Shown: positions 53,544-61,585 of the stretch, in pieces
How the letters are laid out: every line of letters begins with the position of its first letter
Position numbering within the stretch: the first letter of the stretch is position 1
Source of the DNA: CAYPFY01 sp964410105
Lineage (GTDB): Bacteria > Bacteroidota > Ignavibacteria > UBA10030 > SZUA-254
DNA: 64,000 bases
Assembly (NCBI GenBank): GCA_964410105.1
Contig: CAYPFY010000004.1
Span: 1-64,000 of the forward strand
Direction: 5' to 3'
The notes under the pieces: model-generated
Seen by the model: the letters and a program-made list of their open reading frames with translations, nothing else
The model's database searches: none
Told to the model about the DNA's origin: nothing
Program-made: the position numbers and the translations under genes

Positions 53544-56507
53544 TCAGAGGATTTTCAGCGAAACCATGAACTCCCTCACTGCTCGTTCCTCCTTCTCGAA
53601 CGCGAAGGCATAACCGAATGAAAGGGTCGACTCGAGGCGCGAGAAAATCACGAGCCGGCAGTCGATCTGGCTCCCCGCATCGAAAACGGTCCTCACCAGG
53701 GAGGCATCGTCGACATTGGTGGCGACGGCGGAGGAAAAGAGCGAGACATGCCACCAGTTGCAGTAGAGATTAAGGATACCGAGGCGGCGGAAGCGTATCG
53801 GGGGAAGCGTCCATTCGAAAAGGGCTTTGGCAAAATTGGTGCCGCCGATTTCGTTCAGCTCGACGCCGGGGAAGCTGGACGGGTCCCGGTACCGCTTCGC
53901 ATCCTGGTAGTCGACCCAGTTATTGCCGAACCCGCCGAAGTAGAAATTTGCAAAGGGTTCCGCGCGGTCGCCGAAGGAGTATCCCGCGGCAGTGCGAAGC
54001 CAGATCGACGAATGATCGAGGGGTAGCAAGAATCCGTAATCGAGGGCTGACGACAGTCTCGGGAAATGGTGCCCGTTAACGTAATTGTCCAGGACCCCGA
54101 AGCGCCATCTGGTCCCCGCTTCCGATTCGACGGCGCCGAGGGAGCGACGTGTGTTCTTATAATCGAGAGCCCCGTCCGTGGAAAGGAATTTGTCGAAGGA
54201 TGTCGACACATTCTGCGCCTCGGGGAGACGTTCCAGGTCCGCGTAGCCCGCGAGGCCGAGCGAGTACTCAAGGGTCTTGGGTTTGTCATAGAGGAGAAAA
54301 TCCTTGTACCGGGCTTTGAGCGAATATCCTTTGCGGCTCGTCTTCGTGGGGCCGAAGAGGTCATAAAAATCCGTCCCGTTGTAGGTTCCGGTGAACTCCC
54401 AGTACGGGATCGCGTAGTTAAGCTTGGCATGGAACCGCTCATTCTCGGGGATCGACTGGTTGGGGGTGTACGTGGCGATGAGGTTCAAGTCATTCGAGAG
54501 AAGCGGATCGAGGAAATTCAGCCGCACCCCGAACGCGGGCACCTCCTTGTACCCTTCGACGACCGGGTATGTATTGGCAAGCCTGAGGTTTGAGAGGGCG
54601 CTATACTCTCCGGAGGAGGTCGTGAGCGAATCGATGTTGACGGTGAGGGGGGAAGGAATCGTCCACGACTTGACGACCGGGTATTTATCGACGATTCGCT
54701 GACCCAGGTACCGCACTGCGCTCACGTCATTCGTAACCTTATTAGGGATCATGACGGGAATGAAGCCCTTGCCGGCGTAGCGGAAGGCGATCAGGGAATC
54801 GGGCGAGACGGGCGTCGGCCGGAACATCCCGGTTTCGCAGTTCGTGATCCACTCCATCTTCTTTTCCTGGAGGTCGAAGCGCACGACATTGGACACTCCG
54901 GTGTAGTAGGTCGTCCCGAAGAGGTACCTGCCATCGGGCGAAAACACGAAATTCATCGGCGAATTATTCTCAAACTCGTATAGAACCTCATAGGAGTGAT
55001 CCCCTGCCGTGAGCTTCGCAATATCCATTTTAATGAGAAACTGTCTGCCGCTGATCTGGATCATGGACGCGGTCAGCGTCGATCCGTCGGGGGAGATATC
55101 GAGATCGAAGAGATCTTTTCCATAGTCGAGCTTCCACATCTCCGTGTACCCGTCATAGGGAGGCGCAACCCGGACGAGGCGCGAGATTCCTCCGTTATGC
55201 TGGATCCCCCAGATGGTCTTATTCGCGGGATCGAACGCCAGGTCTCCGGCGCGGAGACCTCTTACGAGGCGACCCGAGTTGCCGGACTTGATATCGACCG
55301 CGTTGAGATCCCTCCAGTCCCTTGTATTATTGGTCGTATAAAACAGCTTGTCCCCCGAAGGATCGTACGCCAGCGAGCAAACGTAATAAAGGGCGGGAGT
55401 TGGCACGTCGCAAATGTGGTCAAGTTGTCCGGTCCGGAGATCGATGCCCGCGATCTGCGCCAGCTGCCCCGGGTAATTGATCGCCGCATAGAGTTTATTC
55501 CGCGCCCGGTCGTAGAACGGGCGGGAGACCGATCCGAGCGTCCTGTCCGAAAGAATGCGGTACGGGGTTATGGGGTATTGCCGCAGCGAGTCCAGGTTTT
55601 CGCGCTGCCATTCGTGTTCCCACTCGATCCAGTGTGACCACTCATCGTCGAGGCTGACCCCATAAACATTCTCGAACTGAGAGGCGAAGAATCGGTGGCT
55701 GTCATCCGTCCGGTCGTACCACTGGATGAGTTTATCCGGCCCGTAGTGGTCGACGAGATGAGTCACGAACCGGGTTCCATAGAGATAGGCATTGGCGCCG
55801 ATTTGAAAATCGATCGTCGTGCCCTCTGACTCGAGGCCGATGACGTCATAAAACCTGCTGCTATCCCGGACCATCGTCCGGAACACCATCTCGTCGTATC
55901 CTCCGAGGACCCGGCCAATTCCGCCGGCCATCCAGGTCTCCAGAAAGACGGCGAATCCCTCGTGGTACCAGCGGGGAGAATACGTTCGGGGGTTGGTGAG
56001 AAATGCGTAGAAAATTGATTCCGGGCTTTCGGCGGTTGGGACGATTTTTCCGCGGAAGAGCGAACGGAAAAACCGGTCGATGCCGGCCGCCTTATCGCTG
56101 GCGACGACGTGGGCCAGCTCATGGTTCATGACCCAGTTGAACCGCTCGTTCGTGGGGGAAGTCTCGTACACATATTCATAGGGCTCGAGTCCCAGGACCA
56201 TGAAATTATAAGGATTGCTCGTGGTTCCGCCGTAGCCGAAATCATCGAAATCCTGCAAGAAGACCATCACTTCTTCCGAGGGCGTGTAGTGGAAGAGGTT
56301 GCGGTGGAACTTCATTGAATTCTCGAAACATCTCGAAAGATGCGGGAGGATATAGGAATCCTCCTTGTCGTAATAGATCAGTCGAAGGTCTTGGGTGCGG
56401 AGATAATAAAACTGGGCAGTGGCATTGCCAGCTATGAAAAGGAGCGTGCAGATGATCGCGACCGGATAGAAGAACGGGCGCCGATATGGGGTGCGGGTGG
56501 TACCCAA
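53544..56507 (-). CDS. Secreted gluzincin-like metalloprotease with beta-propeller and C-terminal barrel
   Basis: A 987-aa protein. A signal anchor (YPVAIICTLLFIAGNATAQ) precedes a zinc-protease domain with HELAH at 129-133 and a third ligand Glu183 in WYHEGFAVFLE, the M1/M61-like pattern. About 300-640 forms a TolB/WD-type beta-propeller (VFSPDGRYLFGTTYY, DISPDGSTLT). The rest is beta-rich, ending in an aromatic strand pattern suggestive of an outer-membrane barrel (FSYGYAFAFEKEE-like). The start is a TTG at 56507 with no clear Shine-Dalgarno, and no ATG or GTG lies nearby. A terminator ends 29 bases upstream. It is co-transcribed with the PrsW gene. Confidence 0.75.
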   Translation of the reverse strand: MGTTRTPYRRPFFYPVAIICTLLFIAGNATAQFYYLRTQDLRLIYYDKEDSYILPHLSRCFENSMKFHRNLFHYTPSEEVMVFLQDFDDFGYGGTTSNPYNFMVLGLEPYEYVYETSPTNERFNWVMNHELAHVVASDKAAGIDRFFRSLFRGKIVPTAESPESIFYAFLTNPRTYSPRWYHEGFAVFLETWMAGGIGRVLGGYDEMVFRTMVRDSSRFYDVIGLESEGTTIDFQIGANAYLYGTRFVTHLVDHYGPDKLIQWYDRTDDSHRFFASQFENVYGVSLDDEWSHWIEWEHEWQRENLDSLRQYPITPYRILSDRTLGSVSRPFYDRARNKLYAAINYPGQLAQIAGIDLRTGQLDHICDVPTPALYYVCSLAYDPSGDKLFYTTNNTRDWRDLNAVDIKSGNSGRLVRGLRAGDLAFDPANKTIWGIQHNGGISRLVRVAPPYDGYTEMWKLDYGKDLFDLDISPDGSTLTASMIQISGRQFLIKMDIAKLTAGDHSYEVLYEFENNSPMNFVFSPDGRYLFGTTYYTGVSNVVRFDLQEKKMEWITNCETGMFRPTPVSPDSLIAFRYAGKGFIPVMIPNKVTNDVSAVRYLGQRIVDKYPVVKSWTIPSPLTVNIDSLTTSSGEYSALSNLRLANTYPVVEGYKEVPAFGVRLNFLDPLLSNDLNLIATYTPNQSIPENERFHAKLNYAIPYWEFTGTYNGTDFYDLFGPTKTSRKGYSLKARYKDFLLYDKPKTLEYSLGLAGYADLERLPEAQNVSTSFDKFLSTDGALDYKNTRRSLGAVESEAGTRWRFGVLDNYVNGHHFPRLSSALDYGFLLPLDHSSIWLRTAAGYSFGDRAEPFANFYFGGFGNNWVDYQDAKRYRDPSSFPGVELNEIGGTNFAKALFEWTLPPIRFRRLGILNLYCNWWHVSLFSSAVATNVDDASLVRTVFDAGSQIDCRLVIFSRLESTLSFGYAFAFEKEERAVREFMVSLKIL

Positions 56508-56535
56508 AACGTTTTTCTTAAATTGCCCGGGGGCT

Positions 56536-56572
56536 AAAAAAAAGTGGAGGAGATGATCGGTTCATCTCCTCC
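56536..56572 (-). terminator. Rho-independent terminator after the octapeptide-repeat gene
   Basis: A perfect 11-bp stem (56546-56556 with 56562-56572) with a 5-base loop, followed on the minus strand by ACTTTTTTTT (the U-tract at 56536-56543). It lies 31 bases past the stop of the repeat gene and is the clearest terminator in the window. Confidence 0.92.
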
Positions 56573-56602
56573 GTATTAGCGTGTACTGATGGATCGGGTT
56601 GA

Positions 56603-57390
56603 TTACTCCTGAGGGGGCTTCTGCTTGTTCGATTCGGTCGTCTTCTGCGAATTCGAAACAGGAGCATTCTTTGAGTTGGTCACGGGTGCTGTCTTCTGGT
56701 TCGAAATTCCTACGTTCCGTGAATTGGAGACTCCCTCAGAGCGCTGATTTGACACTCCTTCAGAGCGCTGGTTCGACACTGCCTCACCTCTCTGGTTCGA
56801 CACAGCTTCACCGCGCTGATTGGAGACTGCTTCACCGCGCTGATTCGACACAGCCTCACCGCGCTGGTTCGACACTGCTTCACCGCGCTGATTGGAGACA
56901 GCCTCACCACGCTGATTGGAGACAGCTTCACCGCGCTGATTGGAGACAGCCTCACCTCTCTNNNNNNNNNNNNNNNNNNNNNNNNNNNNNNNNNNNNNNN
57001 NNNNNNNNNNNNNNNNNNNNNNNNNNNNNNNNNNNNNNNNNNNNNNNNNNNNNNNNNNNNNCCACGCTGATTGGAGACAGCTTCACCGCGCTGATTGGAG
57101 ACAGCCTCACCTCTCTGATTAGAGACGGCTTCACCCCGTGAATTCGTCTCTGCAGCCTTCTGGCCGTTCATGTCGGGATTTCCAGCCGTCTCGGATGAGC
57201 CTTGGGTTGTTCCGCTCGTCTGATCTCCGACCTTCACGTCCTTGTCATTGATCTGTCCGGAGTTATACTTCTTCACTCCGCCGATCGTCCCGCCGGCATT
57301 GTCTGCGCCGGGCCATGGATAAATGACCGCGAAGTAGAGCACGAGCACGGCCACCACGGCAATTCCGCCGATGAGAACCTTGTTTTTCAT
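56603..57390 (-). CDS. Membrane-anchored octapeptide-repeat protein, interrupted by the scaffold gap
   Basis: One gene across the 100-N gap. The start ATG at 57390 follows AAGGAGGT. Residues 5-25 are a membrane anchor (VLIGGIAVVAVLVLYFAVIYP) followed by GGVKKYNSGQINDKDVKVGD, then octapeptides of type SNQRGEAV: three before the gap, about eight after it, then two of SNQRSEGV and degenerate copies, ending QKPPQE. The apparent frameshift after the gap is caused by the gap's nominal length: 100 is not the true size, and any true length of 17+24k bases restores one frame. The charged, Gln/Asn/Ser-rich repeats are probably disordered or a rigid spacer outside the membrane. Function is not known. 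Confidence 0.65.
56729..57147 (-). repeat. 24-bp tandem repeat array coding SNQRGEAV
   Basis: Consecutive 24-base units of type CTGATTGGAGACAGCCTCAC plus a variable CTCT, CGCG or CACG end (plus strand). Neighbouring units are almost identical, differing at a few third positions. The array is coding throughout and is interrupted by the scaffold gap. Confidence 0.9.
56962..57061. other. Scaffold gap of 100 N
   Basis: A run of exactly 100 N inside the 24-bp repeat array, the usual placeholder for a gap of unknown size. Assembly probably broke because the units are near-identical. The flanking partial units predict a true size of 17+24k bases. Confidence 0.95.
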
Positions 57391-57465
57391 AACTACCTCC
57401 TTGAAATGGTTGATTGGGTGTGAATTATAAGGCGTTTGACTTTTCTAGTAGAAATACCACAATGC

Positions 57466-58242
57466 CTAACGGGAGTTGGAATTTGTTACAGCAAACATCT
57501 TGTCCGCCACGACGCTCCCATTTTGGGTCACCTGGACGTGAATATCCCCGGCGAAACCTGCCTGGCGCCGGAAAAGCACCCCCAGATCGGCATTTTCACG
57601 AAAGTCTATGGTAACCTCGTTTCTCCCCGGCGATACTCCCGTCGAATTCCCCCTGAACTGATGAAAAGAGTCGAACACAAGCCCATTTGGCCTGTCTATC
57701 CTCACCTCGAACGAGGACGTCGTAACTCCTGACATACCCAAATAGAGGAGGTCAGCCGATTTTTTCACGACCACAGAAAGTTCCCCGCCCGGAAATGAAA
57801 GCCGGGAATCGCCCGAAGATTCGAGGGCGGAGATCGGGGTTCTGACCACTGTGGAGCCGACGAGTTGAGAAATGTTGTCAGCTTCCCCGGCCGGCCGCTG
57901 CATAAAAAGAGCGGCAGAACCCACTCCTATGGCAATTCCGGCAAAAATCGTGACCACAAAGGCAAGACGCGGAACGGGAAATCTCATGCCGGCGAATCGG
58001 GTGAGCGGTCGCGGCGAATAGAGCGTCGCCGGCAATGAATTCATGATATGCTTCCGGAGGTAGGAAGGGGGATCGACGTCATGGGATTGGTGCAGGACTC
58101 TCCCCAGCTGCTCGAGCTCCTCGAAGAGGGCGCCCGCTTCCGGGTTCGATTCAACGAGCACCTTAACCCGGGCGCTATCCTGAGGAGAATTTTCCCCGTC
58201 CAGTTCCTTATGAATGAGCTCCGACTCGTACTGATCAATCAT
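57466..58242 (-). CDS. Zinc-less anti-sigma-factor-like membrane protein
   Basis: A 258-aa protein overlapping the ECF sigma gene by 8 bases, the usual anti-sigma position. The N-terminal ~80 residues have the anti-sigma helical layout (ELIHKELDGENSPQDSARV, LVESNPEAGALFEELEQL), but the H-x3-C-x2-C zinc site is gone (VLVESNPEAG). One membrane segment is at about 92-115 (LAFVVTIFAGIAIGVGSAALF). The outer domain is beta-rich (about 120-258) with no known family. It probably holds the sigma factor at the membrane and could be released by proteolysis; that role is inferred from position. Confidence 0.7.
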   Translation of the reverse strand: MIDQYESELIHKELDGENSPQDSARVKVLVESNPEAGALFEELEQLGRVLHQSHDVDPPSYLRKHIMNSLPATLYSPRPLTRFAGMRFPVPRLAFVVTIFAGIAIGVGSAALFMQRPAGEADNISQLVGSTVVRTPISALESSGDSRLSFPGGELSVVVKKSADLLYLGMSGVTTSSFEVRIDRPNGLVFDSFHQFRGNSTGVSPGRNEVTIDFRENADLGVLFRRQAGFAGDIHVQVTQNGSVVADKMFAVTNSNSR

Positions 58243-58780
58243 TTGTCATCTGGCGCTTCACCAACATCTCCTTGAGCAGCTGTCTCGCAGTAAAAAGCCT
58301 CGATTTCACTGTCTTTTCAGGAATATCGAGGACGTAGCTGATTTCATTATATGTCAGATCCTCAAAATAATTCAGCACGATAACGACCCTGTACTCAAGC
58401 TTTAGCCGCATGAGGCATTTTTGAACATTGACCTGGACCTCGCGCATGCGAAGCGATTCTTCGGGCGACTGATCCTCGGCGGCGATCTCCTCGCTCAGCC
58501 TCTCATGATTCTTGCGCTGGCTGAGGGCATTAAGCGATTCATTGACAGCGATCCGGTAAATCCAGCTGAAGAATTTATACTTCGGGTTAAAGGACCGCAG
58601 GTTTTCATAAGCCTTAACGAACGTCGTCTGCGTTATATCTTCCGCTTCCTGGGCATCGGAGACCATGCGGAGGGCCACGTTATAGATGACCTTTTCATAC
58701 CGTGCCACCAGCGGTTCGAAAGCCCGGGAGTTGCCATTCAAGCAGTCGCGGACATAGCCGAAGTCCTCGCCGTCACTCAT
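58235..58780 (-). CDS. ECF-type RNA polymerase sigma factor
   Basis: A 181-aa sigma factor with region 2 (VIYNVALRMVSDAQEAEDITQTTF, then FFSWIYRIAVNES) and region 4 (YRVVIVLNYFEDLTYNEISYVLDIPEKTVKSRLFTA). No region 3, so it is ECF class. It would direct RNA polymerase to envelope or stress promoters. It is coupled to the anti-sigma-like gene by an 8-base overlap. It begins 38 bases after the STAS gene on the same strand. Confidence 0.92.
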   Translation of the reverse strand: MSDGEDFGYVRDCLNGNSRAFEPLVARYEKVIYNVALRMVSDAQEAEDITQTTFVKAYENLRSFNPKYKFFSWIYRIAVNESLNALSQRKNHERLSEEIAAEDQSPEESLRMREVQVNVQKCLMRLKLEYRVVIVLNYFEDLTYNEISYVLDIPEKTVKSRLFTARQLLKEMLVKRQMTND

Positions 58781-58818
58781 AAGTACAGGCGAGGGGAGAA
58801 AAAGTTGGTTTGGCCAGA

Positions 58819-59103
58819 CTACTCAATTTCGAAGATTTTGTCAAATCCCGCATAATAAAAAATGTCTTTCACATGGCCGTTCAGATTAGAAAGTTTCAGC
58901 TTCTGCCCGGCATCGTTCAGCCGCTTCTGGGTGGCGAGAAGCACCCCGAGCCCCGCGCTCGAAATGTATTCGAGATTCTTGAAGTTCACGGTGCTCGACC
59001 TGGTGACAGTGTCAAAAATAGCCTTTGCCTTATCGACCTGGGAGGCATCGAACCGGCCGCTCAGTTCAATGACGTTATTGCCGACAAACGTGGCGTCAAA
59101 CAT
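58819..59103 (-). CDS. STAS-domain anti-sigma antagonist (partner-switch)
   Basis: A 94-aa STAS domain with the phospho-loop EYISSAGLGVLL, Ser49 as the likely site. The frame extends upstream, but the ATG at 59103 follows GGGGAAGCATC and overlaps the anti-sigma kinase stop by 8 bases, the usual partner-switch arrangement. Unphosphorylated, it would bind the kinase at 59096 and free its target. It lies just upstream of the ECF sigma gene, so the target could be that sigma factor or another factor elsewhere. Confidence 0.9.
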   Translation of the reverse strand: MFDATFVGNNVIELSGRFDASQVDKAKAIFDTVTRSSTVNFKNLEYISSAGLGVLLATQKRLNDAGQKLKLSNLNGHVKDIFYYAGFDKIFEIE

Positions 59104-59569
59104 GATGCTTCCCCAGTTTTCGTGTGACCGTAATCCTGCTCTCACGATCGACATATTCATACTCAATCGAATCCACCATCTTTTTTATCAGGTGGATCCC
59201 GAGGCCGCCGATTCGCCTTTTTTCCAAAGGAAGATGGATATTGACCGGCGGAGACTTGGTGACATCGAACGGTTCGGAGTCAAAATCAACGATCCGGAGA
59301 ACAAGGCTTTCGTCGACAACCTCGAGGCGGACGGAGATATCGCTTCCGTTCCTCGGGTTGTACTTCACCATGTTCGTAAAAAGCTCTTCGATGACGAAAT
59401 GGAGCGGAAAGGAGTGAGACTTATTGATGCCGTTCCGAGCGAGGAATCCGTCTGTGAATTCAGTTATCGGCTGGAGCGATTTAATGTCTCTGGGAAAATG
59501 CTTCTCCACGAATTTCTGGACAGTAAGGGAACTTTCCGCTATCCCGATATTCCCCCGGGGGATCGTCAC
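59096..59569 (-). CDS. RsbW/SpoIIAB-like anti-sigma serine kinase
   Basis: A HATPase_c protein of about 157 aa. The N-box is HFVIEELFTNMVKY and the G-box is GGLGIHLIKKMVD, with DFDSEPFDV between. It would bind a sigma or effector and phosphorylate the STAS protein. The open frame reaches 59698, deep inside upp; a GTG at 59569 (MTIPRGN-like start) leaves a 25-base gap after upp and gives the normal family length, so it is chosen without a clear Shine-Dalgarno. The STAS gene overlaps its stop by 8 bases. Confidence 0.85.
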   Translation of the reverse strand: MTIPRGNIGIAESSLTVQKFVEKHFPRDIKSLQPITEFTDGFLARNGINKSHSFPLHFVIEELFTNMVKYNPRNGSDISVRLEVVDESLVLRIVDFDSEPFDVTKSPPVNIHLPLEKRRIGGLGIHLIKKMVDSIEYEYVDRESRITVTRKLGKHHV

Positions 59570-59594
59570 ATGATAGGGATTAATTGACGAAAAA

Positions 59595-60233
59595 TCAAGA
59601 GGAAGGCTCGTCCGTCCCGAATATCCGGTCCCCAGCATCCCCGAGGCCGGGGAGTATATACCCCCGGGAATTGAGCTGCCTGTCCAGGGCACAGGCATAT
59701 ATTCTCACATCTGGGTGATCTCGTGAAAGTTTGCGAACACCCTCGGGAGCTGCGACCAGGCTGACAAACCGGATTTTCTTCGCTCCCTTCCGTTTCAGCA
59801 CGGAAACTGCTGCCACAGCACTTCCGCCGGTGGCGAGCATCGGATCGAGCACGATCATGAGCGCCCGGCCGATTTTTTCAGGAAGTTTCAGATAATAATC
59901 AACCGGCTCTAGGGTCTCCTCGTTCCGGTACATCCCGATATGGCCCACGCGGGCGTTCGGCAGAACCTCCACAAAGCCGCCGACGAGCCCCAGACCTGCC
60001 CGCAGAATCGGCACCAGAATGATTTCGTCCGTGACGACGAAACCGGAGGTCTGTTCCAGGGGAGTTTTTACCCGTATTTTTTTCAGCGATAGATCCTCAG
60101 TGACCTGGTACGCCATCAGTGCCGCCGTCCGGCGGAGTATGGCGCGGAAAAGGTGGCTTGGAGTTTTGGTGTCGCGCAGCAATGTCAGGTCCCGCATCAC
60201 GAGCGGGTGGTTGCAGATGACAAGGTTTTTCAT
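59595..60233 (-). CDS. upp: Uracil phosphoribosyltransferase
   Basis: A 212-aa pyrimidine-salvage enzyme that joins uracil and PRPP to UMP. The PRPP loop is LDPMLATGGSAVAAV and the uracil-side region is GRALMIVLDP. The N-terminus LVICNHPLVMRDLTLLRD is family-typical. It overlaps the flavoprotein gene by 4 bases (ATGA). Length is normal. Confidence 0.95.
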   Translation of the reverse strand: MKNLVICNHPLVMRDLTLLRDTKTPSHLFRAILRRTAALMAYQVTEDLSLKKIRVKTPLEQTSGFVVTDEIILVPILRAGLGLVGGFVEVLPNARVGHIGMYRNEETLEPVDYYLKLPEKIGRALMIVLDPMLATGGSAVAAVSVLKRKGAKKIRFVSLVAAPEGVRKLSRDHPDVRIYACALDRQLNSRGYILPGLGDAGDRIFGTDEPSS

Positions 60234-61585
60234 AAGGCCTTATTGGCAGCCACCAGGATCGGATCCCAGAGCGGGGCGAACGGGGGCGAATAGATCAGGT
60301 CGAATCGTGAGATATCGGAAAGGGTCATGCCGTGCTGGATAGCCACGCCGAGAGTGTTGGCGCGAAGAGCTGATCCGGCGCCTCCGAACACATTCGCCCC
60401 GAGTATCCTGCCTGTCGGTTCGTCAAAGATGAGTTTCACGGTTATCTTTTCGCTTCCGGGCATCAATCCGACTTTCGAGTGGGCGGTGATCGACTGCGTG
60501 GCGACGGCGAACCCGTAGCTCTTTGCCTCTTCGGAGCCGAGGCCCACCTGGGCGACTTCGATGCCAAAAACTTTCACAGCGAGCGCGCGCACGGCTCCCT
60601 TGAACGTCGCGTGCCCCCCGGCGGCATTCTCCCCGGCGACCCAGGCACAGCGGCTGGCGATCGTGGCCAGCGGCAGATACATAGGTTTCCCGGTCACGAC
60701 GTTTTTCACCTCGCAGCAATCTCCGGCTGCATAGACATGATCGGCGCTGGTCATTTGCCTCTCATCCGTCCTGATCCCTCCGGAGGGGCCGAGGCGTATC
60801 TTCGCCCGGCGTGCCAGATCCGTGTTCGGCTCGACGCCGAGGGAGAGAAGCACGATATCCGACTCAAAGGTCCCCCGGTTGGTGATCACGTGCTCGACTG
60901 TCTGTCTCGGGCCGGTGGTGAGGGCCTCTACCTTCGCGTTGGTAACGAAGTGAACCCCGTTCCGTGAGAGTTCATCAAAGACTCTTTCCCGCGTTTCCGT
61001 TTCGAGCCCTGCCATGGGGAGGCGGTGGCGGTGGATCAGAGTCACATCCAGACCCCGGGAGCGGAGGGCTTCGGACATTTCCATGCCGACATAACCGCCC
61101 CCGATGATCACGGCATTTTTGGGCGATTCGCTCCCGAGCAGGGAAAGTATGCCGAGGGTGTCACCCCGCGAGGCGAGGTGGAACACGTTCCGGGAATTCT
61201 CCCCCTCGAGATTGAGCCGGCGCGGCACCGAGCCGGTGGCGATCACGAGCTTATCGTACCTCACCTCGGCCGTCGAGCGGCCACGCAGATCGCGCACGGC
61301 GATGCTTCCAGCGGAAATCTGCTCGACCCGGTGAAGGGTTTTCGCCTCAAAACCCTTCTCGGCTAGAAGGCGCTCGGGCGTATAGATGACGAGCTTCGAT
61401 TCATCGTCGATCGCGCCTCCGATGCAATAGGGGGCCTCGCAGAGCCCGTAGGAGACGGTCTCGGTCGCTTCGAAGAGCGTCACCTCAGCGAGGGGATTCA
61501 CTCTTTTTGCCTTTGATGCGGCGCTCGGGCCGGCGGCGAGGCCGCCGATGACGAGGATTCGTCTCCTCTTGGAGGCGGGCGTCAA
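60230..61585 (-). CDS. CoA-disulfide-reductase-like flavoprotein
   Basis: A 451-aa FAD/NAD(P)-linked disulfide oxidoreductase. The FAD-binding start is ILVIGGLAAGPSAASKAKR. The redox Cys49 sits in SYGLCEAPYCIGG, at the single-cysteine site of CoA-disulfide reductases and NADH oxidases, with a second Cys54 that is not usual in that motif. NAD binding is AVIIGGGYVGMEMSEALR and the second FAD motif is ADHVYAAGDCCEVK. No rhodanese domain is fused. It overlaps both der and upp by 4 bases. CoA disulfide, persulfide or O2 reduction are all possible. Confidence 0.82.
   Translation of the reverse strand: MTPASKRRRILVIGGLAAGPSAASKAKRVNPLAEVTLFEATETVSYGLCEAPYCIGGAIDDESKLVIYTPERLLAEKGFEAKTLHRVEQISAGSIAVRDLRGRSTAEVRYDKLVIATGSVPRRLNLEGENSRNVFHLASRGDTLGILSLLGSESPKNAVIIGGGYVGMEMSEALRSRGLDVTLIHRHRLPMAGLETETRERVFDELSRNGVHFVTNAKVEALTTGPRQTVEHVITNRGTFESDIVLLSLGVEPNTDLARRAKIRLGPSGGIRTDERQMTSADHVYAAGDCCEVKNVVTGKPMYLPLATIASRCAWVAGENAAGGHATFKGAVRALAVKVFGIEVAQVGLGSEEAKSYGFAVATQSITAHSKVGLMPGSEKITVKLIFDEPTGRILGANVFGGAGSALRANTLGVAIQHGMTLSDISRFDLIYSPPFAPLWDPILVAANKAL

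Noticed and set aside
56729..57147. CRISPR-like array
   Set aside because: The 24-bp units have no unique spacers and are in frame as octapeptides in an expressed-looking gene.
56710..57390. Frameshifted gene at the gap
   Set aside because: The frame change comes from the placeholder length of the gap, not from a mutation; 17+24k missing bases restore it.
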